From positions 12,261 through 26,029 of the forward strand of contig DCZC01000196.1 in NCBI GenBank assembly GCA_002331565.1: 13,769 nt of DNA, in the 5' to 3' direction. The notes below the pieces were generated by a model. The model was not told the DNA's origin. It searched no databases and saw nothing but the letters and a program-made list of their open reading frames with translations. This stretch comes from Gemmatimonas sp. UBA2094. GTDB lineage: Bacteria > Gemmatimonadota > Gemmatimonadetes > Gemmatimonadales > Gemmatimonadaceae. Each line of letters opens with the position of its first letter. Positions within the stretch are counted from its first letter, which is position 1. A program made the position numbers and the translations under genes. Below are positions 1-5,962 of this stretch, in pieces.

Positions 1-46
1 TGCTCCGCAACAGGATTCGCATTCGACAACGTCGACGGGCGAATCA
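1..46 (-). terminator. Hairpin at the 3' end of the MFS gene
   Basis: A perfect 7-bp inverted repeat (GATTCGC at 14-20, GCGAATC at 39-45) encloses a second perfect 5-bp stem (TCGAC at 23-27, GTCGA at 31-35) with a 3-nt loop. The outer stem overlaps the MFS stop codon (44-46). Reading on the minus strand there is no T-run after the stem, so this is a candidate 3'-end or terminator hairpin and not a textbook intrinsic terminator. Nothing else is visible in bases 1-43. Confidence 0.4.
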
Positions 47-1402
47 CTCCTGCGAAGTTGGTGCCACCTTGCGGGTGACGAGCGCGACGACCAGCGCGCC
101 GCTCATGCCCAATGCCGCGAGCGTGAGAAACGCGGCGGCGGAACTGCCGGTGGCCGTGCGCACCCGGCCGATGAGGTCGGGACCGAAGTGGCCGCCGAGA
201 TTGCCGATGCTGTTGATCCACGCGATGCCGGCCGCCGCGGCCGTCCCGCGCAGAAAGGCCGTGGGAATCGACCAGAATGTGCTCATGCCCGACAGCACAC
301 CCGCGGCGACCAGCGAGAGCGCCACAAGCGAGCTCACCACGTGCGTGCCGGTGAAGGCGAGCATCGCGAGACCGCTGGCGGTACACACGAGCGGCGCTGT
401 GACGTGCCAACGGCGTTCGCCGCTGCGGTCGGAATGGTTACCCCACCAGAGCATCGTCACGCCGGCGATTCCCCACGGAATCATCGACAACAAACCGATC
501 TCGAGATATGCCGTCTTGCCGAGTCCCAACTCCTGGATGATGGTGGGCATCCAGAAATTCACGCCATACAACGCCACCGCCGTGGTGAAATACACGTAGG
601 CCAACGCCCACACCCGTGTACTGCCGAACGCGGCGCGCAGACCGCCCTGCGACGCGGAGTCGGCGCCGTTCGGCCCCGCTGCCAGCCGCGCCTGCACGAG
701 AGCACGTTCGTCGGGCGTGAGCCACGCGGCCCGCGCCGGACCATCCGGCAGCAACAGCAAGATCACGATACCCATGAGCAGGCTCGGGACGCTCTCGAGC
801 ACGAACAGCCAGCGCCACCCCGGCCATCCGCCGACCCCCTCGAACGCCTGCATGATGTAACCCGAGAGCGGCGCGCCGAGCACGTTGGCCACCGCGATGG
901 CGGTCATGAACCGGGCGAACGCACGCGCCCGTCGATCGACCGGAAACCAGTAGGTGAGATAGAGCACGATGCCGGGGAAGAACCCGGCCTCAGCCATGCC
1001 GAGCAGCAGGCGCAGCGCGTAGAAGCCGAACACGTCGGGCGTGACCCCGAACATGCGCGGCAGCGGCCCCCACGGAATCACGTCCACGAACGCGAACGCA
1101 GCCGACACCAGCGCCCACGTGACCATGATGCGGGCAATCCAGCGGCGCGCGCCCACGCGCTCGAGCAACAAATTGCTCGGCACCTCGAACAGGAAGTATC
1201 CGAGAAAGAAGACACCGGCGCCGAACCCGTACACGGCATCGCTCCAGCCCAGCTCCGACACCATCTGCAGCTTGGCGAACCCCACGTTGACCCGGTCGAG
1301 GAACGCCACGATGTAGCAGGCAAAGAGCAGCGGCATCAGCCGCCAGCTGATCTTGCGAAACGTGGCCTGCTCGGCCGGCGAAGGGGGCACGGGGGTCGTC
1401 AT
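44..1402 (-). CDS. MFS transporter, anion:cation symporter (ACS) family
   Basis: A 452-residue inner-membrane permease with about 12 hydrophobic segments, the usual size for the family. It probably takes up a small organic anion with protons. The ACS subgroup is recognised from the LDRVNVGFA loop after helix 1 (residues 35-43), RLLLGMAEAGFFPG (131-144), YWFP (151-154) and GWRWLF (195-200), followed by the soluble central loop starting LPDGPA. The substrate cannot be told from sequence; relatives carry sugar acids, tartrate, phthalate or hydroxyphenylacetate. Compared with relatives as I remember them, the loop around residues 106-125 looks a little long. An in-frame ATG 8 codons upstream exists (1426). 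I prefer 1402 because MTTPVPPSPAEQ is a normal cytosolic lead-in and a TATGTT box sits 6 nt before it. The gene is divergent from the rhomboid gene across 64 bp. Confidence 0.88.
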   Translation of the reverse strand: MTTPVPPSPAEQATFRKISWRLMPLLFACYIVAFLDRVNVGFAKLQMVSELGWSDAVYGFGAGVFFLGYFLFEVPSNLLLERVGARRWIARIMVTWALVSAAFAFVDVIPWGPLPRMFGVTPDVFGFYALRLLLGMAEAGFFPGIVLYLTYWFPVDRRARAFARFMTAIAVANVLGAPLSGYIMQAFEGVGGWPGWRWLFVLESVPSLLMGIVILLLLPDGPARAAWLTPDERALVQARLAAGPNGADSASQGGLRAAFGSTRVWALAYVYFTTAVALYGVNFWMPTIIQELGLGKTAYLEIGLLSMIPWGIAGVTMLWWGNHSDRSGERRWHVTAPLVCTASGLAMLAFTGTHVVSSLVALSLVAAGVLSGMSTFWSIPTAFLRGTAAAAGIAWINSIGNLGGHFGPDLIGRVRTATGSSAAAFLTLAALGMSGALVVALVTRKVAPTSQE

Positions 1403-1408
1403 GCCGCG

Positions 1409-1414
1409 AACATA
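1409..1414 (-). promoter_or_regulatory. Candidate -10 box (TATGTT) of the MFS gene, leaderless type
   Basis: On the minus strand TATGTT lies 6 nt before the ATG at 1402, with no Shine-Dalgarno sequence between. Transcription would then start at or next to the ATG. No clear -35 is visible. It matches the spacing of the boxes before four other genes here. Confidence 0.45.
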
Positions 1415-1454
1415 GCGCCCGATCACGGCGGTCGCGCGAGACGGGGCGCCCGTT

Positions 1455-1460
1455 CAGCTT
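1455..1460 (+). promoter_or_regulatory. Possible -10 variant (CAGCTT) of the rhomboid gene
   Basis: CAGCTT lies 6 nt before the ATG at 1467. It differs at the first base from the TAGCTT box before the SDR gene, which has identical spacing. There is no Shine-Dalgarno sequence. This is weak alone and is listed because it fits the recurring pattern. The -35 zones of this promoter and the divergent MFS promoter would overlap near 1432-1437. Confidence 0.25.
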
Positions 1461-1466
1461 TCCCGC

Positions 1467-2069
1467 ATGCCCGCGAAGAACCGCTCGAGCCTCACGACAT
1501 CTGCCGCCCGCACCGGCCGGCAGGTCACGAAGTCCCTCAAGACTCAGGTCACCACCCTGGGCACCGCGCTCGGGGCGTTCTGGGTCACTTTCGTGCTGAA
1601 TACGATGCTCGGCGGCGCGCTCAATCAGTTCGGCATCATCCCGCGCACCACCGATGGACTGCGCGGGATCCTGTTCGCCCCGTTCCTGCATGGCAACCTC
1701 AATCACCTCGTCGCCAACACCGTGCCGTTTCTGGCGCTGGGGTGGATGGTGATGTTGCGCGATGCCCGGCATTTCCTCCCTGTGACGCTCTTCTCGATGC
1801 TCGCCGCCGGGCTCGTGGCGTGGACGCTCGGCGCGCCAGGGTCCGTGCATATCGGTGCGAGCGGGGTCGTGTTCGGCTACCTCGGCTTCCTGCTGCTGGC
1901 AGGTGTGTACACGCGCAGCTTCTGGAGCATCGTCCTCAGCCTCGTCACGGCCGCGCTGTGGGGCGGCCTGGTGCTCGGCATCGCCCCCAGCCAAGCCGGG
2001 ATCAGCTGGCAGGCGCACCTGGGGGGATTCGCCGGTGGCATTCTGGCGGCGCGGCGCTACCGGAAGTGA
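1467..2069 (+). CDS. Rhomboid family intramembrane serine protease
   Basis: A 200-residue polytopic membrane protein of the size expected for a minimal six-helix bacterial rhomboid. The active site is intact. The nucleophile is Ser132 in GASG (130-133) and the general base is His184 in AHLGGFAGG on the last helix. The oxyanion-side motif HGNLNHLVAN (75-84) matches the HxxxxHxxxN pattern of helix 2 in GlpG. It cleaves transmembrane segments within the inner membrane; its substrate is unknown. The first ~28 residues are polar and basic, so they are a cytosolic tail and not a signal peptide. There is no extra soluble domain. Divergent from the MFS gene; the downstream RidA gene is 106 bp away, so an operon is possible but unproven. 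Confidence 0.92.
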   Translation: MPAKNRSSLTTSAARTGRQVTKSLKTQVTTLGTALGAFWVTFVLNTMLGGALNQFGIIPRTTDGLRGILFAPFLHGNLNHLVANTVPFLALGWMVMLRDARHFLPVTLFSMLAAGLVAWTLGAPGSVHIGASGVVFGYLGFLLLAGVYTRSFWSIVLSLVTAALWGGLVLGIAPSQAGISWQAHLGGFAGGILAARRYRK

Positions 2070-2175
2070 GGGGCTGAGCGGAGCGGGCGGCGCGGATGCA
2101 CATTCCTGCCTTCCGGAGCCACCTGCGACCCGCAGCCTGGCGCCTGCCACCTGCTTCCTTCCGCGAGTCCGAACC
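2070..2175 (+). other. Intergenic spacer between rhomboid and RidA genes
   Basis: A 106-bp gap that carries the degenerate heptad repeat at 2122-2163. I see no convincing promoter, terminator or small reading frame in it. Confidence 0.5.
2122..2163 (+). repeat. Degenerate 7-bp tandem repeat, consensus CCTGNNN
   Basis: Six consecutive 7-bp units start at 2122, 2129, 2136, 2143, 2150 and 2157. Units 1, 3, 4 and 5 begin CCTG, unit 2 begins CCCG and unit 6 begins CCTT. The block lies wholly between genes and ends 12 bp before the RidA start. It resembles in style the short tandemly repeated heptamers known from cyanobacterial intergenic DNA, but no relation is implied. Confidence 0.5.
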
Positions 2176-2559
2176 ATGCCGCGCAGCTCTACGCACAGCG
2201 ATCACGCCCCCAAGGCCATCGGTCCCTACTCCCAGGCGATCTGGGCGGGCGATCTCCTCTACTGCTCGGGGCAGACGCCCATCGACCCGGCCGTAGGGAC
2301 GCTCATCGAGGGCGACGTGGAGGCGCAGACGCATCGCTGCTTCGATAACCTGCAGGCCGTGGTGGAGTCGGCGGGGCTCACCATGGACGACGTGATCAAG
2401 TGCAACGTGTACCTCGTCGACATGGCCGACTTCCCGCACATGAACAAGGCTTACGGCACGCGCTTTTCGCAGCCGTACCCCGCGCGTACGACGGTCGCGG
2501 TCGCCGGCCTCCCCCTCGGCGCTCGCGTGGAAATCGAACTGGTGGCGCGGAAGTCGTAA
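2176..2559 (+). CDS. RidA family reactive enamine/imine deaminase
   Basis: A 127-residue cytosolic protein collinear over its whole length with E. coli RidA, which hydrolyses the 2-aminoacrylate and other enamines released by PLP enzymes. Diagnostic features are AIGPYSQA (14-21), CSGQTPIDP (30-38), the PARTTVAVAGLP segment (102-113) with the substrate-binding Arg104, and VEIELVA with Glu119. The Arg/Glu pair matches Arg105 and Glu120 of the E. coli enzyme, so it should be active. I start it at the ATG at 2176, which gives family length. The frame stays open upstream into the rhomboid gene, but that part shows no homology. No good Shine-Dalgarno site is seen. It meets the amidase gene tail-to-tail with only 7 bp between stops. 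Confidence 0.93.
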   Translation: MPRSSTHSDHAPKAIGPYSQAIWAGDLLYCSGQTPIDPAVGTLIEGDVEAQTHRCFDNLQAVVESAGLTMDDVIKCNVYLVDMADFPHMNKAYGTRFSQPYPARTTVAVAGLPLGARVEIELVARKS

Positions 2560-2579
2560 GCCGCGGTCAGAAGCGCGGC
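2560..2579. terminator. Small hairpin between convergent RidA and amidase genes
   Basis: GCCGCG (2560-2565) and CGCGGC (2574-2579) form a perfect 6-bp stem with an 8-nt loop, overlapping the amidase stop codon. There is no T-tract on either side, so it is at most a weak or bidirectional transcript-end structure. Confidence 0.25.
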
Positions 2580-4114
2580 GCCCGCCAGTGTTTCGTGTGC
2601 TGCTCGTAGTCGTACACGTAGCCGATGAGTTTGAACTCGTCGTACGCGCGGCCGAAGAACTGTAGTCCGGCCGGCAGGCGATTGCCGCGCGTATACCCCA
2701 TGGGCACCGTGATCGCGGGGAATCCGGTGGTGGGGGAGAACAGCTGGCTGTTGTCGCCGTGCGGCGTGTTGAGATCGCCGATGAGTCGCGGCGGATTGCT
2801 CCACGTGGGGTACACGAGCGCGTCGAAGCGTCCTGCGTCCATCATGGCCGTCACCGCCGTGCGCACGTCTGCGCGTACCCGCTCGCGGCTCTGACACCCC
2901 GCGCTCTGCTCGGGCAGCTCGGTGGCCGTGGCCGCCTCGCGTAGCCGGAGTTCCACCGTCGGGTGGAATTTCCGGCTGCGGATCACGTCCTCGAGCGTCT
3001 TCACCGGCGCGTTGGGCGCGCGGGTGGCGAAGTAGCGTTCGAGGTCGGCTTTGAAACGATTGCAGCCGCCCTGCTGGCGACGCTGAATCACCTCGAGGGA
3101 GTCGACGCGTACCGAATCGATCACGATGGCGCCCGCCAGACGCAGGTCGGCGAGCGCCCGCTCGAATACCGCGCGCACCTCGCCGTCGAGCGTGGAACGG
3201 TCGTACGCCTGCCGCAACACGCCGATGCGCGCGCCCTTGAGTGCCCCGCGCTTGAGCGCATCCGTGTAGCGTACCGCGCGTTTCGTGTCGGCGTCGGCTG
3301 TCACCGGATCGGCTGCGTCGCTGTGCGCGATCACGTCGAACACGGCCACCGCATCGGCGACACTGCGTGCCATCGGGCCGGCGATATCGGCCGACGCGTT
3401 GAGCGGAATCACTCCGGCCCGCGACGTGAGCCCCATCGTGCTGCGGATGCCCACGAGAGCCTGATGCGCCGACGGGCCGCGAATGGAGTTCCCGGTGTCG
3501 GTGCCGAGTCCCAGCGTGGCGAAGCCGGCCGCGACCGCGGCGGCCGTCCCTCCGCTCGAACCTGCCGTGACCCGGTCGAGCGCGTAGGGATTCCTCGTGT
3601 ACCCCGGCAGAATGGAGCTCACCGTTTCGTACGGCGTGAAGGCCCACTCGGCGAGGTTGCTCTTCGCCAGCACGACAGCGCCCGCCTCCTTCACGAGCCG
3701 CACCATCGTGGCATCCTGCAGCGGCTTCCACCCCTCGAGAGCCAGCGAACCGCCGGTCGTCTGCAGCCCCACCGTTTCGAAGTTGTCCTTCACGATGAGC
3801 GGGATGCAGTGCAGCGGGCCCACCGGTCCCGACCGCGCAAAGCGGCGGTCGAGCGAATCGGCCACCGCAAGCGCGTCGGGATTCACCAGTACGATGCTGT
3901 TGATCGCCGGGCCCTGTTTGTCGAGGGCGTCGATGCGCGCGAGATACCGGGAGACCAGGTCACGGCAGGTGAGACGCCGGGCCTTGAAGGCGGCGTGCAC
4001 AGTGGCCACGGATGCCGTGTCCACCGGAAAGCGGCGCGGCGCGGACTGCGCGCGCAACAGGGGGGCCACCACCAGCGCAGCGGCCACCGACGATGCCATC
4101 AGAGAACGGACCAT
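2567..4114 (-). CDS. Exported amidase, amidase-signature family
   Basis: A 515-residue enzyme that hydrolyses a carboxamide bond; the substrate is not predictable. The Ser-cisSer-Lys triad is complete: Lys109 in PLIVKDNF, cis-Ser186 in TAGSSGGT and nucleophile Ser210 in GTDTGNSIRGPS. The 24-residue spacing from 186 to 210 equals that of FAAH and peptide amidase. Asn209 replaces the usual Gly before the nucleophile, a variant I associate with secreted members. The first ~25 residues (MVRSLMASS, then a hydrophobic run to LLRAQSA) look like a Sec signal peptide, so it probably acts in the periplasm or outside the cell. The start at 4114 follows a TAGATT box by 6 nt. The SDR gene lies upstream on the same strand, 101 bp away. 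Confidence 0.9.
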   Translation of the reverse strand: MVRSLMASSVAAALVVAPLLRAQSAPRRFPVDTASVATVHAAFKARRLTCRDLVSRYLARIDALDKQGPAINSIVLVNPDALAVADSLDRRFARSGPVGPLHCIPLIVKDNFETVGLQTTGGSLALEGWKPLQDATMVRLVKEAGAVVLAKSNLAEWAFTPYETVSSILPGYTRNPYALDRVTAGSSGGTAAAVAAGFATLGLGTDTGNSIRGPSAHQALVGIRSTMGLTSRAGVIPLNASADIAGPMARSVADAVAVFDVIAHSDAADPVTADADTKRAVRYTDALKRGALKGARIGVLRQAYDRSTLDGEVRAVFERALADLRLAGAIVIDSVRVDSLEVIQRRQQGGCNRFKADLERYFATRAPNAPVKTLEDVIRSRKFHPTVELRLREAATATELPEQSAGCQSRERVRADVRTAVTAMMDAGRFDALVYPTWSNPPRLIGDLNTPHGDNSQLFSPTTGFPAITVPMGYTRGNRLPAGLQFFGRAYDEFKLIGYVYDYEQHTKHWRAPRF

Positions 4115-4120
4115 GCCGCT

Positions 4121-4126
4121 AATCTA
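4121..4126 (-). promoter_or_regulatory. Candidate -10 box (TAGATT) of the amidase gene, leaderless type
   Basis: On the minus strand TAGATT lies 6 nt before the amidase ATG with no Shine-Dalgarno sequence. Just upstream, GCGCC (4129-4133) and GGCGC (4139-4143) form a perfect inverted repeat with a 5-nt loop. That repeat would sit in the spacer of this promoter, or it could close a transcript coming from the SDR gene. Confidence 0.45.
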
Positions 4127-4215
4127 CTGCGCCGTTCAGGCGCCGGGTCCGTCTACGACGTCTGCGCGCAGCCGGCCAGTCACCGGACTCGTGCGCCCAT
4201 CCACTTTGCGCCCGA

Positions 4216-5019
4216 TCACTCCGGCGTGACCTTCAGCCGGTCGCGTCGATAGCGCTGGCGGAGACTGCCGAGCATCCACGGCGCGTACTTGAGCAGAAAG
4301 ACGATGAGCTTGAACCGCTTGCCCGGCACGCACACCACCGGGCCACGGGCCCGTGCCTGCGCGAGGCTCTCGTCGACCACCCGATCCGCCGGGAGCCACG
4401 CCCAACCGGGAATCCCCTTGCGGCCGTTGCCCAGCCGGTCGTGGAACTCGGTGTATGTGAACCCTGGGCAGAGGGCCTGCACCTGCACGCCGGTCTCCTC
4501 CAATTCGTGTGCGAGCGCCTCGCAGTACATGCGCTGATACGCCTTGGTGGCGTTGTAATTCACGTTGCCGGCGGTGGGCGACCAACTCGCCACGCTGGCC
4601 ACCACGATGATCGTTCCGTTCCGGCGCGTCAGCATGCCCGGCAGCGCGGCGTGTACGAGTTCATGCGTCGCCTGCACATGCAAGCGCAACATGCGGGACT
4701 GTCCGGCCGGATCGGCCGTTTCGATGGTCCCGCGCGTGCCGAATCCCGCGTTGCTCACCAGCATCGTCAGACGTGACTCGCTGCGCAGCCGGTCGGCCAC
4801 CCGGGCGATGTCAGCATCGTCCGACAGATCGGCGATGAGCGCCGTGGCCTCAACGCCGTGCGCCGCGCGCAGGGCGGCACATTCGGCGTCGAGACGGGCC
4901 GCGTCGCGCGCGACCAGCAGTACATCGTGACCGCTCGCCGCCAGTCGGTGAGCGAATACGCGGCCGATGCCCGAGGAGGCACCGGTGATCATGGCAAGCG
5001 GGCGAGTGGACGTGGTCAT
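4216..5019 (-). CDS. SDR family NAD(P)-dependent oxidoreductase (COG0300/DltE-like)
   Basis: A 267-residue classical short-chain dehydrogenase, cytosolic, reducing or oxidising an unknown carbonyl or alcohol. The Rossmann glycine motif is TGASSGIG (12-19), Asp64 follows the third strand (IADLS), and NAG is at 90-92. Catalytic Ser142 is in VASVAS and Tyr155/Lys159 are in YNATK. The segment VQALCPGFTYTEFH (180-193) is typical of a bacterial subgroup. The canonical catalytic Asn position appears to hold His114 (LHVQAT), which I believe is usual in this subgroup and not decay. The C-terminal tail is basic (RQRYRRDRLK). The start follows a TAGCTT box by 6 nt. It is divergent from the OB-fold lipoprotein gene. 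Confidence 0.9.
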   Translation of the reverse strand: MTTSTRPLAMITGASSGIGRVFAHRLAASGHDVLLVARDAARLDAECAALRAAHGVEATALIADLSDDADIARVADRLRSESRLTMLVSNAGFGTRGTIETADPAGQSRMLRLHVQATHELVHAALPGMLTRRNGTIIVVASVASWSPTAGNVNYNATKAYQRMYCEALAHELEETGVQVQALCPGFTYTEFHDRLGNGRKGIPGWAWLPADRVVDESLAQARARGPVVCVPGKRFKLIVFLLKYAPWMLGSLRQRYRRDRLKVTPE

Positions 5020-5025
5020 GGGTGA

Positions 5026-5031
5026 AAGCTA
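5026..5031 (-). promoter_or_regulatory. Candidate -10 box (TAGCTT) of the SDR gene, leaderless type
   Basis: On the minus strand TAGCTT ends 6 nt before the SDR ATG; the intervening bases (TCACCC) contain no Shine-Dalgarno sequence. No clear -35 is seen. Confidence 0.45.
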
Positions 5032-5069
5032 GCGCGAATGACGTGCGCAACGTGACAGGAACCTGCCCG

Positions 5070-5117
5070 CCGCCCTGCCCCGTTCATGCGGCAGGCGGTG
5101 CGGGCGCCCTGCGCCCG
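5070..5117 (+). promoter_or_regulatory. Two adjacent hairpins upstream of the OB-fold lipoprotein gene
   Basis: Hairpin 1 pairs CCGCCCTGCC (5070-5079) with GGCAGGCGG (5090-5098), 9 bp with one bulged C and a 10-nt loop. Hairpin 2 is a perfect 7-bp stem, CGGGCGC (5101-5107) with GCGCCCG (5111-5117), closed by 3 nt. They lie 34 bp before the lipoprotein start, in the 131-bp divergent spacer. They could be a structured 5' leader, an attenuator or an operator. A TTTT run follows only at 5137-5140, too far for a standard terminator. Confidence 0.35.
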
Positions 5118-5150
5118 TGCGGGTCCGTCGTCGTCCTTTTCGAGTATCTC

Positions 5151-5924
5151 ATGCGCCGTACGATCCTTCCCGGTGTCCTGCTTGTCGCGATGGCGTGCGC
5201 CGACAAGTCGCCCGATGCGGCGAATGCCGCTGCAAAGGCAGCCGTTGCGAATGCCGAGGCCGCGCCGGCCATCGCCCCGGGCGGCACCCTCACGGGCACC
5301 CTGCGTGAGCAGATCCCCGTGGGGCCGTACGTCTACGTGCGGCTCGAAACGGCCGACGGCGAACGGTGGGCGGCGGTGAACAATGAGCCGCTCACGGTGG
5401 GCCAGCGGGTGACGGTGTACAACGTGATGCTCATGGAACACTTCCAGTCGCCCACGTTGAACCGCTCGTTCGCCCGGATCTACTTCGGCGCGCTCGAACC
5501 GCCTGGCGCGGCCCAGCAGCAGCCGGCAGGGGGCGCACCGCAAGCAATGCCCGCCCCGGAGCAGGTGGGAACCCCCGCGGCCATCGACGCGAAGGTGGGG
5601 CGCATCGCGATGGCCACTGGCGCCAATGCGCATACCATCGGGGACTTGCACGCGCAGCAGAAGGGCCTCGCCGGCGCCACCCTCACGGTGCGCGGTGTGG
5701 TTGTGAAGTACAACGAAAGTGTGATGGGCAAGAACTGGATTCACATCCAGGACGGCAGCGGCAGCGCCGCGAAGGGGACGCACGATCTGACCGTCACGTC
5801 GCTCGATCGCGCAGCCGTGGGCGACACCGTGACCGTGACCGGCACGCTGCGCCTCGACCGCGATTTCGGCGCCGGCTACGTCTACCCGCTGGTGCTCGAA
5901 GACAGCAAACTGTCGCGCAAGTAA
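5151..5924 (+). CDS. Lipoprotein with two tandem OB-like domains (NrfJ-like)
   Basis: A 257-residue envelope protein of unknown biochemical role. A short hydrophobic N-terminus ends in VAMAC (Cys16), an imperfect but plausible lipobox, followed by an Ala-rich stretch. Domain 1 (~45-115) contains ERWAAV (71-76) and MEHFQSPTLNRSFARIYF (95-112), a conserved pattern in these proteins. A Pro/Ala/Gln-rich linker follows (~116-145). Domain 2 (~150-250) contains MGKNWIHIQDGSG (192-204), DLTVTS, VGDTVTVTG and DRDFGAGYVYPLVLE. The second motif set matches OB-fold proteins named NrfJ or annotated as nucleotide-binding. Two domains in one chain is the notable feature. The frame is open back to an ATG at 5022, but starting there would bury the signal sequence, so I use 5151. 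Convergent with the propeller gene. Confidence 0.78.
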   Translation: MRRTILPGVLLVAMACADKSPDAANAAAKAAVANAEAAPAIAPGGTLTGTLREQIPVGPYVYVRLETADGERWAAVNNEPLTVGQRVTVYNVMLMEHFQSPTLNRSFARIYFGALEPPGAAQQQPAGGAPQAMPAPEQVGTPAAIDAKVGRIAMATGANAHTIGDLHAQQKGLAGATLTVRGVVVKYNESVMGKNWIHIQDGSGSAAKGTHDLTVTSLDRAAVGDTVTVTGTLRLDRDFGAGYVYPLVLEDSKLSRK

Positions 5925-5940
5925 GCGGGCGATAGACTTC

Positions 5941-5955
5941 GCGCCGACCGGGCGC
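5941..5955. terminator. Hairpin between convergent OB lipoprotein and propeller genes
   Basis: GCGCC (5941-5945) and GGCGC (5951-5955) form a perfect 5-bp stem with a 5-nt loop in the 38-bp gap between two convergent stops. A wider pairing, GCGGGCG (5925-5931) with CGCTCGC (5953-5959) and one G-U, is an alternative fold. There is no T-run. Bidirectional transcript-end candidate only. Confidence 0.3.
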
Positions 5956-5962
5956 TCGCCGC

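Noticed and set aside
188..2077. A 629-codon plus-strand open frame antisense to the MFS gene and running through the rhomboid gene
   Set aside because: Its product is His/Arg/Pro-rich with no recognisable fold, and it overlaps two well-supported genes. This is the usual shadow frame of GC-rich coding DNA.
2963..4252. A 429-codon plus-strand open frame antisense to the amidase gene
   Set aside because: Arg/His/Ala-rich with no motif, wholly opposite a gene with an intact catalytic triad. Shadow frame.
4667..4690. His114 in place of the catalytic Asn in the SDR enzyme as a sign of inactivation
   Set aside because: Ser142, Tyr155, Lys159 and the cofactor motif are intact, and His at this place appears usual in this COG0300 subgroup.
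4129..5955. GCGCC-N5-GGCGC found at both 4129-4143 and 5941-5955 as a shared regulatory site
   Set aside because: A 5-bp GC-only dyad is expected often by chance at this base composition, and the loops differ.
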